Positions 22,958-32,971 of a stretch of 64,000 nt of DNA are shown here, one piece after another (the stretch's first letter is position 1; every line of letters begins with the position of its first letter). A model generated the notes under the pieces. That model saw nothing but the letters and a program-made list of their open reading frames with translations, did no database searches and had not been told where the DNA came from. The stretch is from Bordetella parapertussis (GTDB lineage Bacteria; Pseudomonadota; Gammaproteobacteria; Burkholderiales; Casimicrobiaceae): the NCBI GenBank assembly GCA_943331295.2, contig CALQLA020000011.1, positions 1 through 64,000 of the forward strand, read 5' to 3'. A program made the translations under genes and the position numbers.

Positions 22958-25636
22958 CTAGTCCGCGAGGTTGCGGGTGACGATCTCGCGCACGTCGGGC
23001 GACAGTCCGTCGGTCGCGTCGATGTGGAGGAGCGCGGCACGCTGGAGCCCGCGGCGCGGCTCGGTGAACCGGCGCCACTGGTTGAACGCGCCGGCCAGGA
23101 TCGACGACACGTGCGGGTTCAACCGGTCGAGCGCGATCACCTGCTCGGTCACGAAGGCGTAGCCCGAGTCGTCGACGGCGTGGAATCCGGGCCAGTTGTG
23201 CAGCGCGAACGCGGCGACCAGCGACCGCACGCGGTTCGGGTTGCGCAGGTTGAACTTCGGGTGCGCGAGCAGCGCGCGGACGTGCGCCAGCGTGCCCCGG
23301 CGCTGCGACGTCGCCTGCAGCGCGAACCACTTGTCGAGCACCAGCGGCTCGGCGCTCCAGCGGTGCTCGAAGCGCGCGAACAGCGCCGCGCGCTCCGGCG
23401 TGTCGCTGTCGTTCACCGCGGCCAGCGCGGCGATTCCGTCGGTCATGTTGTCGGCGGCGTCGTACTGCGCCACCGCCAGTGCGCGCGCGGCGGCGTCGTC
23501 CAGCGTGCCGAGATAGCGCAGGCAGCGGTTGCGCAGCATCCGCGGCCCGATCTGCGCCTGCGTGGGCGCATACGCGGCCGCCGGGCGGCAGGCGTGGAAT
23601 GCCGCCTCCAGCGCCGGGCGCAGCGTCCGCGCGAGCTCGCGGACCACGAATTCGCGAGCGGCCACGAGCGCGTCGACGTCGATCGCCGGGACGAGCCCCG
23701 CGAGGTAGCCGAGATCCGGTGGCGCCAGCGCCAGCGCGATCAGCGCGGGATCGCTGTCGCGGTCGGCGAGCAGCGCGGCGGCGATTCCGCCGAGCGTCGG
23801 GTCCAGCGCCGGCGGCAGGCCCGCGGCGTGCCGCGTCGCCTCGTGCAGGATCGCGTCGGCGAACGACCGCTGCGCGGCGTCCCAGCGGCTCACGGGATCG
23901 CTGTCGTGCGCCGCGAGGAACGCGAGCTCGGCGCGCGTGTAGTCGTATTCGAGCCGCACCGGCGCCGAGAAGCCGCGCAGGAGCGACGGCACCGGCGCGA
24001 CGCGGATGCCGTCGAAGTGGAACGACTGCCGCGGCGCCGTCACGTGCAGAATGCGGGTCGTCGCGCCCGCGTCCCGCCCGGCGCCTCCGAGGGGCAGGTC
24101 GCCCCCGTCCGGCCCGACGAGCCCGACCGCGAGCGGGATATGGAACGGCAGCTTGTCCGGCTGCCCCGGCGTGGCGGGACACGACTGCGCGACGTCGAGC
24201 GTATAGCGCGCCGCCGCGGCATCGTAGCCGCCGCGCACCGTCAGCACCGGCGTTCCCGCCTGGCTGTACCACCGCTTGAACTGGCCGAGGTCGACCCCGC
24301 TCTCCGCGGTCGACGCGTCCTGCATCGCGTGCACGAAGTCGTCGCAGGTCACCGCCTGCCCGTCGTGCCGCTCGAAGTAGAGGTCCATGCCGCGGCGAAA
24401 GCCCGCCGGCCCCAGCAGCGTGTGCTGCATCCGGATGACCTCGGCGCCCTTCTCGTAGACGGTCTTGGCGTAGAAGTTGTTGATCTCGAGGTATTCGTCG
24501 GGCTGCACCGGGTGCGCCATCGGCCCCGCGTCCTCGGCGAACTGGTGCGAGCGCAGGTAGCCCACCGCGGCGATGCGCTCGACCGCGCGCGAGCCGATGT
24601 CGCTGGAGAACTCCTGGTCGCGGAACACGGTCAGCCCTTCCTTCAGCGACAGCTGGAACCAGTCGCGGCACGTCACGCGGTTGCCGGTCCAGTTGTGGAA
24701 GTACTCGTGGCCGATCACCGCCTCGATCGCCTGGTAGTCGTCGTCGGTGGCGGTGTCGGGCCGCGCCAGCACCAGCTTGCTGTTGAAGATGTTGAGGCCC
24801 TTGTTCTCCATCGCGCCCATGTTGAAGTCGTCGGCGCAGAAGATCATGAAGGTGTCGAGATCGTACTCGCGGCCGAAGCGCTCCTCGTCCCAGCGCATCG
24901 AGCGCTTCAGCGCGTCCATCGCATGGCGGCAGCGGTCGAGGTTCGCCGGCGTCGAGTAGATCGCGAGCGCCACCCGGCGGCCCGACATCGTGGTGAACGT
25001 GTCGTCGAGCGAGGCGATGTCGCCCGCGACCAGCGCGAACAGGTAAGAGGGCTTGGGGAACGGGTCGTGCCACTGCACGTAATGGCAGCCGCCCGGGGCG
25101 TCGCCGGCATCGACCCGGTTGCCGTTCGACAGCAGGACCGGGTAGCGGGCGCGATCGCCGACGATCTTCACCGTGTAGACCGCGAGCACGTCGGGGCGGT
25201 CCGGGAAGTACGTGATCCGGCGGAAACCCTCGGGCTCGCACTGCGTGCAGAAGACGCCCGACGACAGGTAGAGCCCTTCGAGCGCCGCGTTCGCCGCCGG
25301 CGCGATGCGCGAGCGGATCCGCAGCACGCCCGACGCCGGCGGCGCCGCCACGGTCAGCGTCGTGCCGGTGAGCGCGTAGCGGCCGGGTGCCAGCGGGACG
25401 CCATCCAGCGCGACCGAAACGTCGTCCTGCTGCTCGCCGTCCAGCACCAGCGGCGGGAGCGCGCCGGCATCGCCCGCCGGCACCGCCGCCGGGTTGCGCC
25501 GGAACGCGAGCAGCGCGGTGACTTCGGTGGCCTGCGGATCGAGCCGGAACGTGAGGTCGACCGTGTCGACCAGGTACGCCGGCGGCAGGTAGTCCTGCCG
25601 CCGCGTGACCCGGGGCGCCGCGTCCCGCGCAAGCAT
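22958..25636 (-). CDS. pepN: Aminopeptidase N
   Basis: An 892-residue M1 zinc metallopeptidase that removes N-terminal residues from peptides in the cytosol. The exopeptidase motif GAMEN (about 274-278) and the zinc motif HEYFH (about 310-314) with the downstream Glu of the NWTGNR...KEGLTVFRDQE region are present. Length is close to E. coli PepN. The ATG at 25636 begins MLARDAAPRV, 8 bp after the FKBP gene stop, so the two genes are likely cotranscribed. Confidence 0.96.
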   Translation of the reverse strand: MLARDAAPRVTRRQDYLPPAYLVDTVDLTFRLDPQATEVTALLAFRRNPAAVPAGDAGALPPLVLDGEQQDDVSVALDGVPLAPGRYALTGTTLTVAAPPASGVLRIRSRIAPAANAALEGLYLSSGVFCTQCEPEGFRRITYFPDRPDVLAVYTVKIVGDRARYPVLLSNGNRVDAGDAPGGCHYVQWHDPFPKPSYLFALVAGDIASLDDTFTTMSGRRVALAIYSTPANLDRCRHAMDALKRSMRWDEERFGREYDLDTFMIFCADDFNMGAMENKGLNIFNSKLVLARPDTATDDDYQAIEAVIGHEYFHNWTGNRVTCRDWFQLSLKEGLTVFRDQEFSSDIGSRAVERIAAVGYLRSHQFAEDAGPMAHPVQPDEYLEINNFYAKTVYEKGAEVIRMQHTLLGPAGFRRGMDLYFERHDGQAVTCDDFVHAMQDASTAESGVDLGQFKRWYSQAGTPVLTVRGGYDAAAARYTLDVAQSCPATPGQPDKLPFHIPLAVGLVGPDGGDLPLGGAGRDAGATTRILHVTAPRQSFHFDGIRVAPVPSLLRGFSAPVRLEYDYTRAELAFLAAHDSDPVSRWDAAQRSFADAILHEATRHAAGLPPALDPTLGGIAAALLADRDSDPALIALALAPPDLGYLAGLVPAIDVDALVAAREFVVRELARTLRPALEAAFHACRPAAAYAPTQAQIGPRMLRNRCLRYLGTLDDAAARALAVAQYDAADNMTDGIAALAAVNDSDTPERAALFARFEHRWSAEPLVLDKWFALQATSQRRGTLAHVRALLAHPKFNLRNPNRVRSLVAAFALHNWPGFHAVDDSGYAFVTEQVIALDRLNPHVSSILAGAFNQWRRFTEPRRGLQRAALLHIDATDGLSPDVREIVTRNLAD

Positions 25637-25644
25637 GCGGTGCG

Positions 25645-26193
25645 TCAGCCCCTGACTTCGATCAGCTCGACGTCGAACACCAGCGTCGCGTTGGGCGGGA
25701 TCACGCCGCCGGCGCCGCGCTCGCCGTAGCCCATCGCCGGCGGGATCACGAGGGTCCGCTTGCCGCCGGCCTTCATGCCGGCGACGCCTTCGTCCCAGCC
25801 CTTGATCACGCGGCCGGCGCCCAGCGGGAACGCGAACGTCTGGCCGCGGTCGACCGAGCTGTCGAACTTCTTGCCGTGGCCGTCGGCGGCGGCCGGGTCG
25901 TACAGCCAGCCGGTGTAATGGACGATGACCTGCTTGCCGGCGACGGCTTCCATGCCGGTTCCCTGCTTGACTTCGATTTTCTTGAGTTCGGTCACGTTGG
26001 CTCCGATCTTGCTCGAAAGAGTGGCGGTTGGGGCGGCGGCAGCGGCCGGTGCCGCCGCCGGTGCGGGCGGGGTCTGCGCCGCGACGGTGCCGACGAGCGC
26101 CGACGCGGCGAGCGCGGCGACGAACGCCGCGACGCGCGCGGGCCGACCGGGTTGAGGATGAGACGCATGACGCGGAAACGGGATCTGCAGCAT
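25645..26193 (-). CDS. FKBP-type peptidyl-prolyl cis-trans isomerase, exported
   Basis: A 182-residue periplasmic isomerase. The N-terminus (starting MLQIPFPRH) carries a signal peptide ending near VGTVAAQ, then a Pro/Ala linker (about 45-65) and one FKBP domain (about 70-182) with [44 protein letters not shown] and VFDVELIEV. The ATG at 26193 follows GAGGT; an upstream in-frame extension to 26289 would bury the signal peptide and is unlikely. It precedes pepN by 8 bp. Confidence 0.93.
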   Translation of the reverse strand: MLQIPFPRHASHPQPGRPARVAAFVAALAASALVGTVAAQTPPAPAAAPAAAAAPTATLSSKIGANVTELKKIEVKQGTGMEAVAGKQVIVHYTGWLYDPAAADGHGKKFDSSVDRGQTFAFPLGAGRVIKGWDEGVAGMKAGGKRTLVIPPAMGYGERGAGGVIPPNATLVFDVELIEVRG

Positions 26194-26396
26194 GGAATGA
26201 CCTCGTGGTGGAATGACGGTCACCCCGGCGGCGGGCGCCCCGTGGGGGCAGGCGCGAACGCCGCGAGGCGCCGGCATTGTATCCGACATCGATGTCGTTG
26301 CACCGCGACACCGAATGCCCCGTAGAATGGAGCGTCTTCACGCGACGGAAGGACGATCTCGCGCACGGGCATGACGCGGCGCGTATCTTGCCAACG

Positions 26397-28088
26397 ATGT
26401 TCGGATTCAGGAAGCCGCAGGCGGCGATCGCGCATCCGCTGCAGTCCCGCAAGACGGCGACGGCATGGTTTCGCGAGCTTCATGCGGGCGACCCGATAGC
26501 CCGGCTGCAGGCCGTCGCGCGCGCGATCGAGGAGCGCTTCCAGTCGGGCAAGCCGCTCGACCACGGCTGTGTCGAGGCGGTCGAGTTCCTCGATACCGAA
26601 CTCGCCGCCGACCGCGGCCGCCTCGTCTCACAGTACGTCGAGAGCGTCGCCAAGTCGCCGACCGTCGCCGAGCGCGTGTGGCAGGCGGCGCACGTCGCGG
26701 GCAACGGCTTCGTCGTCGCCTACCGCGCGCTGGTCGATGCCGCCGCCGCGCGTCCCGGCGACGCGCGATGGAGGCGGGCGCGCCCGCGGCTGATCGGGCG
26801 CCTGATGCACTTCCACGGCATCGACTCGAAACTGCGGGTGCTGAAGAGCGAGCGCTGGATTCCCGCGAAGTGGATCGAGCTGCACGCGACCTACCGCGAG
26901 GCGGAGGCGCAGGGCCTCACCCGCGTCCCCCTCGGGACCGTGGCTGCCGGGTCCGAATCGGCGGCATCCACGATCGAGCGCGAATACCTGCTCGTGCTGT
27001 TCACGCATCTTCTCAACACCGGCACGCTGGCGCCGGGGGATATCGACTGGGCCTGCGTCGAGCTGCGGCGCTGGACCGGCGTCCTCGATCTCGTGGCCGC
27101 CCCGCGCGTCGCCAACGGCTTCGCCGTGGACCTGAACGCGCGGACGGGGCTCGTGCGCCGCGAGCGCGGCTACGCCGATGCGCCCGCCGCGGCGTTGCGC
27201 TACCTCGACACCGGGCCGCTGGTGCTGCAGCTCGACCGGATGCGGGAGACGCTGCGCCGGCAGGCGCGTGACGTCGATGCCGCATCGTCGGTCAACACGC
27301 AGCACCTCGCGATCCTCGAGCGCCTGCGCCTGCTGTTCTCGCCGGAGCCGCCGCCGGCCGTGACGCGCGATCCGCGCACCGCGGTCGGGGCGTCGGCGCA
27401 GGTGCGCGCCGGCCTCGCGCGGATCTGCGCCGAACTCGCGCCGGACGAGGCGCACAACGCTGCGATCGATCCGGTCGCCGACGAGGAACCGGAGCCGCCC
27501 GCGCCGCCCGTCGCCGTCCCGCTGCCCGTCTTCGGCCGCGCTCCGGGGCGCCGCTCCCCCCCGCCGCCGCCGGTCGAGCCGCTGTGGCGGGTCGAGGATC
27601 GCAGCGCCAACGGCATGCGCATCGTCGCCGCGTCGGGGCAGGGCGAAGGCGTCGTCCTGGGCTCGCTGCTGGCGATACGTCCGCCGGGCGAGCGTGACTG
27701 GTCGCTCGGGATCGTCCGCCGGATGGCGAAGGCGACCCCCGACAAGGTCGACGCCGGCGTGGCGCTCATCGCCACGCGTTTCGCGGCGGTCGCCCTGCAC
27801 GGCCGGCAACAGGCGCGCGAGGACATGGGTTTCGTCGTCGACGGCGTCGACGTGTCGACGATCGGCAATCGCTTCGACGGACTCTACCTGCCGCCGCCCT
27901 CGCGCCCGGACCGGCCGGTGACGGCGAAGACGATGGTGGTGCCGAGGAACGAATACGCGCCGGGACGCAACCTCGTCGTCATCACCGGGCGGTCGGTCTA
28001 CACGATCGCGCTGCGCGACGTGCTGGAGCAGCAGGCCGGCTGGACCTGGGCGACGATCGAGATCGTGGGGAAGTCGTCGCGAGAGTAG
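26397..28088 (+). CDS. PilZ-like protein of unknown role
   Basis: A 563-residue, mostly helical cytosolic protein. The first 330 residues show no domain I recognise. After a Pro-rich linker (about 355-395), WRVEDRSANGMRIVA (about 396-410) resembles the (D/N)xSxxG motif of c-di-GMP-binding PilZ domains, preceded by an Arg-rich RAPGRR. Strand pattern downstream (GSLLAIRPPG...DWSLGIVRRM...DAGVALIA) also fits a PilZ barrel. The gene is convergent with tolA. c-di-GMP binding is an inference from motif resemblance. Confidence 0.6.
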   Translation: MFGFRKPQAAIAHPLQSRKTATAWFRELHAGDPIARLQAVARAIEERFQSGKPLDHGCVEAVEFLDTELAADRGRLVSQYVESVAKSPTVAERVWQAAHVAGNGFVVAYRALVDAAAARPGDARWRRARPRLIGRLMHFHGIDSKLRVLKSERWIPAKWIELHATYREAEAQGLTRVPLGTVAAGSESAASTIEREYLLVLFTHLLNTGTLAPGDIDWACVELRRWTGVLDLVAAPRVANGFAVDLNARTGLVRRERGYADAPAAALRYLDTGPLVLQLDRMRETLRRQARDVDAASSVNTQHLAILERLRLLFSPEPPPAVTRDPRTAVGASAQVRAGLARICAELAPDEAHNAAIDPVADEEPEPPAPPVAVPLPVFGRAPGRRSPPPPPVEPLWRVEDRSANGMRIVAASGQGEGVVLGSLLAIRPPGERDWSLGIVRRMAKATPDKVDAGVALIATRFAAVALHGRQQAREDMGFVVDGVDVSTIGNRFDGLYLPPPSRPDRPVTAKTMVVPRNEYAPGRNLVVITGRSVYTIALRDVLEQQAGWTWATIEIVGKSSRE

Positions 28089-28122
28089 GTTCGCGGCGCG
28101 GCGCCTTCTCGCATCCCCCCGG

Positions 28123-29043
28123 TCAGTCGCGCGGCCGGAACTTAAGATCGAGCGTGCGCTGCCACAGGCTGGCCTGCGCCGGCAGCGGCAGCGGCGACGA
28201 CTTCCGGATCGCGCGCTCGACGGCGTCGTCGTAGGCGCGGTTGCCGCTCGACTGCCGCAGCCTCACGTCGATGATCTCGCCCGTCGGCAACTGCACCACT
28301 TCCAGTTGCGCCTCGGGGTTGCCGGCGATCTCGCCGGGCAGGATGATCTGGCCCCGGATCTTGGCGCGGATCTTCGCGATGTACTCCTCGCGGGCGCGCT
28401 GGTCGGCAGCGTCCCGCGCGCGCTGCTGCGCCTCGCGCTCGGCCTGGGCCTTCAGCGCCTGCGCCTCCTGCGCCTGCTGCTCGCGTGCCGCCTGCGCCTT
28501 CAGCGCCGCCGTCTCGCGCGCCTGCCGCTCGCGCGACTCCGCCAATTTTTTCTGCTCGTCCTGTTTCTTCTGGTCGTCCTGCTTCTTCCGCTCGGCGTCG
28601 CGCTTCTGCGCCTCCCTGAGGTCGCGCTCGGCCTGCTCACGCTTCTTGCGCTGCGCCTCCTGCTGCGCCTGCAGCGCGATCTGCGCGGCGCGCGGGTCGG
28701 GCTTCTCGACCGCCGGCAGGGGCTTGGGCACCGGCGCCGGTGCGGGCTTCGGCACGGGTGCCGGCGCTGGCATTGGCGGCGGCGCCGGCTGAGGCTCGGG
28801 CGCCGGTGGCGGCGGCTCGGGAACCGGCACCGGCACCGGCTGCGGCGGCGCGACGACGGCCGGCGCGGTGGTGGGCGGCGCGTAGAGCTCGACGCTCACC
28901 GCTTCCGGCGGCCGGCTCTGCCAGCGCAGCGAGAACACGAGCACCGCGACGAGCGCGACGTGGACGGCGATCGCGAGCCCGAGCGCCGGCCAGCGGCCCG
29001 CGAGGGTTGCCGGCTTGCGGGGACGGTCGCCGCGCGCGGGCAC
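28123..29043 (-). CDS. tolA: TolA, envelope-spanning Tol protein
   Basis: A 306-residue protein of the Tol system that maintains outer-membrane integrity during division. One N-terminal transmembrane helix (about 19-40) is followed by a Pro-rich stretch (about 58-115), a long Gln/Lys/Ala/Arg-rich coiled coil (about 118-220, the TolA II domain) and the C-terminal TolA/TonB-like domain with QLEVVQLPTGEIIDVRLRQSSG. It is the last gene of the operon. tolB and pal, which usually follow, are absent; a convergent gene ends 34 bp away. Confidence 0.93.
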   Translation of the reverse strand: MPARGDRPRKPATLAGRWPALGLAIAVHVALVAVLVFSLRWQSRPPEAVSVELYAPPTTAPAVVAPPQPVPVPVPEPPPPAPEPQPAPPPMPAPAPVPKPAPAPVPKPLPAVEKPDPRAAQIALQAQQEAQRKKREQAERDLREAQKRDAERKKQDDQKKQDEQKKLAESRERQARETAALKAQAAREQQAQEAQALKAQAEREAQQRARDAADQRAREEYIAKIRAKIRGQIILPGEIAGNPEAQLEVVQLPTGEIIDVRLRQSSGNRAYDDAVERAIRKSSPLPLPAQASLWQRTLDLKFRPRD

Positions 29044-29046
29044 CGG

Positions 29047-29460
29047 TTACTTGGCCGCCGGCCGGGCGAGCAGGCCGACCTTCCGGATGCCGTTCTTCTG
29101 CAGGAGGTCGAGCACGCCCAGCACGTTCTCGTAGCGCGCCGACTTGTCGGCGGCGATGACCACCGGCTGGTCCGGCGACTTTTCCTGCCGCGCGCGGACG
29201 ATCGCCACGAGCTCGTCGCGGGTCACCCGCGCCTCCGCGCCGCCGGCCTTCTGGTCGAGCAGCGACAGCGTGTCGTCGGTGTTGAGCGTGACGCGCAGCG
29301 GCGCCACCGGCGGCTTCAGCGCCATCCCCACCGACGGGATCTCGATCTCGCCGGGCGGGATGAGCGGCGCCGTCACCATGAAGATGACGAGCAGCACCAG
29401 CATCACGTCGATGTACGGCACGACGTTGATCTGGTTGATCGACTTCCGCGGTCGGCGCAT
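29047..29460 (-). CDS. tolR: TolR, Tol proton-channel subunit
   Basis: A 137-residue ExbD/TolR protein with a short cytosolic N-terminus, one transmembrane helix (about 16-38) bearing the essential Asp in VPYIDVMLVLLVIFMV, and a periplasmic domain. It works with TolQ to energise TolA by the proton gradient. The start at ATG 29460 (MRRPRKSINQINVVPY) matches the family; it lies 13 bp after tolQ and 3 bp before tolA. Confidence 0.95.
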   Translation of the reverse strand: MRRPRKSINQINVVPYIDVMLVLLVIFMVTAPLIPPGEIEIPSVGMALKPPVAPLRVTLNTDDTLSLLDQKAGGAEARVTRDELVAIVRARQEKSPDQPVVIAADKSARYENVLGVLDLLQKNGIRKVGLLARPAAK

Positions 29461-29473
29461 GGCGGCGGCCCGG

Positions 29474-30142
29474 TCAGCCCTGGCGCTGGAGGATGTTGGA
29501 GAACTCCTCGATGAACGTCTCGCAGCGGACGGCGAGGCGGTCGACCTGGTGCGTGTACCGGTTGTACGCGACCACCGCGGGGATCGCCGCAAAGAGGCCG
29601 ATCGCGGTGGCGATCAGCGCCTCGGCGATGCCGGGCGCGACCTGCGCCAGCGTCGCCTGGCTCACGTTGGCGAGGCCGCGGAAGGCGTTCATGATGCCCC
29701 ACACGGTGCCGAGGAGGCCGATGTAGGGGCTGACCGAGCCGACCGTGGCGAGGCCCGACAGGTGCGCCTCCAGCATGTCGATCTCGCGCTGGTAGGCGGC
29801 GCGCATCGCGCGGCGCGCGCTGTCGAGCGTGACGGCCGGGTTGCTGCCCTGCGTGCGGTGCTTCTTGTATTCGCGGAAGCCGGCGATGAAGATGTGCTGC
29901 ATGCTGCTGCCGGTGCGCGCGCGGCTCGCCTGCTCGTACAGGTCGACGAGGTTGCCGCCGCGCCAGAACTCGTCCTCGAAGCTGCTGGTGTCGCGCGCAG
30001 CGCGCGACAGCTGGAAGCGCTTCAGGAAGATCTGCCACCACGACCACAGCGACAGGCCGAGCAGCAGGAGCAGCACCGCCTGCACGACGACGGACGCGTG
30101 CAGGATCAGCGTGACGAACGAGAGGTCGGATTGCACGTTCAA
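29474..30142 (-). CDS. tolQ: TolQ, Tol proton-channel subunit
   Basis: A 222-residue ExbB/TolQ protein with three transmembrane helices. The conserved third-helix region IGLFAAIPAVVAYN and the second-helix SPYIGLLGTVWGIMNAF are present. The start is a TTG at 30142, giving (M)[12 protein letters not shown], which matches the MN...DLSF start of other betaproteobacterial TolQ and overlaps the ybgC stop (TTGA). A GTG two codons later is the alternative. Confidence 0.94.
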   Translation of the reverse strand: MNVQSDLSFVTLILHASVVVQAVLLLLLGLSLWSWWQIFLKRFQLSRAARDTSSFEDEFWRGGNLVDLYEQASRARTGSSMQHIFIAGFREYKKHRTQGSNPAVTLDSARRAMRAAYQREIDMLEAHLSGLATVGSVSPYIGLLGTVWGIMNAFRGLANVSQATLAQVAPGIAEALIATAIGLFAAIPAVVAYNRYTHQVDRLAVRCETFIEEFSNILQRQG

Positions 30143-30588
30143 GCGGGCGTCTCCATGCGGGCGGCGAGCGGCGCGGGGATTCGCGCCGGACGCCAGGTGT
30201 CGCGGTCGATGCAGGCCAGCGTGACGCGTGCCTCGACCAGGACGGCGTCGCCGCGCAGGACGTCCTGCAGGGCGACCATCCGGGCGCGGCCGCGCTCGGT
30301 CATCGTGACGGTGACGTCGAGCCGGTCGCCCAGCCGCGCCGGCTGGTGGTAGCGGATGTCGACGTGATGGACAGCGAATGCGATGTGGTGTTCCCGCTCC
30401 AGCGTCGACAGCTCGATCCCGAGCGCCGACAGCCACTCGGTGCGCGCGCGCTCGAGGTAGCGCAGGTAGTTCGCGTGGTAGACAACGCCGGCGACGTCCG
30501 TATCCTCGTAGTACACCCGCACCGGGAAGCGGAACGTCGGGCGCGGGTCGGTCGCAGTCACCGGGTTACGGTCACGCTGTGCGCTCAT
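30139..30588 (-). CDS. ybgC: YbgC, Tol-Pal-associated acyl-CoA thioesterase
   Basis: A 149-residue hotdog-fold thioesterase. The motif [28 protein letters not shown] holds the catalytic Asp and the helix of the 4-hydroxybenzoyl-CoA thioesterase type. YbgC acts on short acyl-CoAs or acyl-ACP and is almost always placed ahead of tolQ. Both ends overlap neighbours by four bases (ATGA with ruvB, TTGA with tolQ), so it is translationally coupled within the ruv-tol transcript. Confidence 0.93.
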   Translation of the reverse strand: MSAQRDRNPVTATDPRPTFRFPVRVYYEDTDVAGVVYHANYLRYLERARTEWLSALGIELSTLEREHHIAFAVHHVDIRYHQPARLGDRLDVTVTMTERGRARMVALQDVLRGDAVLVEARVTLACIDRDTWRPARIPAPLAARMETPA

Positions 30589-31640
30589 TCGCGCGGGAAC
30601 AGGTCGACGGCGACGGGGGCGCCGCCGGGCGGCGTGAGGCCGAAGTGGAGGTACGCGAGCGACGTGGCAATCCGCCCGCGCGACGTGCGCTGCAGCAGGC
30701 CCTGCTGGATCAGGTAGGGCTCCAGCACGTCCTCGATGGTGTCGCGTTCCTCGCCGATCGCCGCCGCGAGGTTGTCGACGCCCACCGGCCCGCCCGCGAA
30801 CTTCTCGAGCATCGTCGACAGCAGCTTCCGGTCCATCACGTCGAGGCCGGACGCGTCGACGTCGAGCATCGCCAGCGCGGCGTCGGCGACGGCGCGGGTG
30901 ATCTCGCCGTCGGCGCGCACCTCGGCGTAGTCGCGGACGCGGCGCAGCAGGCGGTTGACGATCCGCGGCGTGCCGCGCGAGCGGCGGGCGATCTCGTGCG
31001 CGCCGTCGGGGTCGATCGCGATCTTGAGCAGGCCGGCGGAGCGGGTGACGATCCGCGTCAGCTCGGAGGCGTTGTAGAACTCGAGCCGCGCGACGATGCC
31101 GAAGCGGTCGCGCAGCGGATTGGTGAGCATCCCCGCGCGCGTGGTGGCGCCCACCAGCGTGAACGGCGGCAGGTCGAGCTTGACGCTGCGCGCCGCCGGG
31201 CCTTCGCCGATCATGATGTCGATCTGGAAGTCCTCGAGCGCCGGGTACAGGATTTCCTCGACCACGGGCGACAGCCGGTGGATCTCGTCGATGAACAGCA
31301 CGTCGTTGGGCTCGAGGTTCGTGAGCAGCGCCGCGAGGTCGCCGGCGCGCTCGAGCACCGGCCCGGACGTCTGCCGCAGGTTGACGCCCAGCTCATGCGC
31401 GATGATGTGCGACAGCGTGGTCTTGCCGAGGCCCGGGGGCCCGAACAGCAGCACGTGGTCGAGCGCTTCCTTGCGCTTCCGCGCGGCCTCGATGAAGATC
31501 GACAGCTGGCCGCGGATCTTCTCCTGCCCGACGTACTCGTCGAGCAGCTTCGGGCGCAGCGCGCGCTCGACGACCTCCTCCTGCGCGCCGACAACCTTGC
31601 CGGTGACGAGGCGGTTGAGCTCGTCGTGTTCTATCGCCAT
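30585..31640 (-). CDS. ruvB: RuvB, Holliday junction branch-migration ATPase
   Basis: A 351-residue AAA+ motor. Walker [10 protein letters not shown], Walker [10 protein letters not shown], the sensor GATTRAG, and the C-terminal winged helix with [12 protein letters not shown] are in place. With RuvA it drives branch migration. The ATG at 31640 ([10 protein letters not shown]) follows the ruvA stop by 5 bp; a longer upstream frame is rejected because it would overlap ruvA throughout. Confidence 0.97.
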   Translation of the reverse strand: MAIEHDELNRLVTGKVVGAQEEVVERALRPKLLDEYVGQEKIRGQLSIFIEAARKRKEALDHVLLFGPPGLGKTTLSHIIAHELGVNLRQTSGPVLERAGDLAALLTNLEPNDVLFIDEIHRLSPVVEEILYPALEDFQIDIMIGEGPAARSVKLDLPPFTLVGATTRAGMLTNPLRDRFGIVARLEFYNASELTRIVTRSAGLLKIAIDPDGAHEIARRSRGTPRIVNRLLRRVRDYAEVRADGEITRAVADAALAMLDVDASGLDVMDRKLLSTMLEKFAGGPVGVDNLAAAIGEERDTIEDVLEPYLIQQGLLQRTSRGRIATSLAYLHFGLTPPGGAPVAVDLFPRE

Positions 31641-31645
31641 GCCAT

Positions 31646-32227
31646 CTACACCTTCGCGAGCAGCCGCAGCGCCTGCCGGATCGCGTCGCCGACGGCCAGG
31701 CCCTCGGGCAGCTGCTTGACCGCGGCGACGGCCTCCTTGTCGCTGTAGCCCAGCGCCAGCAGCGCGTTGAGCGCATCGGACATCACGGGCGCCGGACGAT
31801 GGACGCCGACGGCGGCGGTGACGTCGACGCCCAGCTTGTCCTTCAACTCGAGCAGCAGGCGCTCGGCGGTCTTCTTGCCGATCCCGGGGATCTTGATCAG
31901 GCGGCCGGTGTCCTGCATCGTCACCGCCTGCGCAAGCTCGGTCACCGAGAGCCCGGAGAGCACCGACAGCGCGGTGCGCGCGCCGACGCCGGAAATCTTG
32001 ACCAGCTGCCGGAACGCGCGCCGCTCGCCGTCGCTGCCGAAGCCGAACAGCAGCTGCGCATCCTCGCGGACGACGAAGTGCGTATAGAGCACGACCCGCT
32101 CGCCGGTGGCCGGCAGGTTGTAGAACGTGCTCATCGGCACGTCGACCTCGTACGCCACGCCCTGCACGTCGAGCAGGATCTGCGGCGGGTTCTTCTCGAC
32201 GAGGATTCCGGTGAGGCGTCCGATCAT
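31646..32227 (-). CDS. ruvA: RuvA, Holliday junction-binding protein
   Basis: A 193-residue protein that binds four-way junctions as a tetramer. [20 protein letters not shown] at the start is the N-terminal OB fold, two helix-hairpin-helix motifs follow ([11 protein letters not shown] and [17 protein letters not shown]), and a C-terminal UBA-like domain ([12 protein letters not shown]) contacts RuvB. It is separated from ruvC by a HAD phosphatase gene. Confidence 0.97.
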   Translation of the reverse strand: MIGRLTGILVEKNPPQILLDVQGVAYEVDVPMSTFYNLPATGERVVLYTHFVVREDAQLLFGFGSDGERRAFRQLVKISGVGARTALSVLSGLSVTELAQAVTMQDTGRLIKIPGIGKKTAERLLLELKDKLGVDVTAAVGVHRPAPVMSDALNALLALGYSDKEAVAAVKQLPEGLAVGDAIRQALRLLAKV

Positions 32228-32251
32228 GGGGGAGGCCCGAAGTTCGGCGGA

Positions 32252-32971
32252 TTATCGCACGGGGGCCGCGGCCGGCAGCGCGGCGAGATGCGCGCGCACG
32301 TGATGCAGCGACGCCAGCACGAGCGGTTGGCGGGCAAGCAGCGCCGGCGACGGGATCGCGAGGTCGGGCACCATGATCGCGGTCATCCCGGCGTCGAGCG
32401 CGGCGGTCATGCCGGGGTCGGAATCCTCGAGCGCGATGCACGCCGTGGCGTCCACGGCGAGCCGCAGCGCGGCCTCGAGGTAGATGTCGGGCGCCGGCTT
32501 GCCGCGCGCGATCTCGTCGCCGCCGACGATCGCGGCGAAGCGGTCGACGATGCCGGTGCGCGCGAGCTTCGCGCGGGCGCGCGCGCCGCGCGTCGACGTC
32601 GCGACGGCCTTCGGGATGCGCTCCTCGTCGAGCCACTCAAGGAGCTCGAGCAGGCCCGGCTTCAGAACGAGGCCGTCGCGGGCGACGACCGCGTCGTACG
32701 CGCCCTGCCACGCGCCCGCGAGCGCCTGCACGGGATAGTCGTCGCCGTGGTGCGCGCGGATCAGCGCGGCGCAGTCCTTGATGTTGCGGCCGACCAGCCG
32801 TAGGGTGACGGCGCTGTCGAACTCGATGCCGAGCGCCGTCGCGGCTTCGGTCCAGGCGCGCGCGGCCAGAGGCTCGGTGTCGAGGATCAGGCCGTCCATG
32901 TCGAAGACGACGGCTGCCGGGCGGGCCACCGGGTGCGCCGCGCGCGGGCGCGGCGGCGTCGCGGCGGTCAT
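32252..32971 (-). CDS. HAD-family phosphatase (beta-phosphoglucomutase-like)
   Basis: A 239-residue HAD IA hydrolase. Motif [15 protein letters not shown] (about 21-34) has both Asp residues and the cap attachment, motif II is VATSTRG, motif III is the Lys in [13 protein letters not shown] and motif IV is ALEDSDPGM. The DMDGLILD variant fits sugar-phosphate phosphatases. It is inserted between ruvC and ruvA, touching ruvC as TGATG; a direct role in recombination is not implied. Confidence 0.87.
   Translation of the reverse strand: MTAATPPRPRAAHPVARPAAVVFDMDGLILDTEPLAARAWTEAATALGIEFDSAVTLRLVGRNIKDCAALIRAHHGDDYPVQALAGAWQGAYDAVVARDGLVLKPGLLELLEWLDEERIPKAVATSTRGARARAKLARTGIVDRFAAIVGGDEIARGKPAPDIYLEAALRLAVDATACIALEDSDPGMTAALDAGMTAIMVPDLAIPSPALLARQPLVLASLHHVRAHLAALPAAAPVR

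Noticed and set aside
25645-26289. A longer start for the FKBP isomerase at 26289
   Set aside because: It would put 32 residues ahead of a good signal peptide; ATG 26193 has a suitable GAGGT ribosome site.
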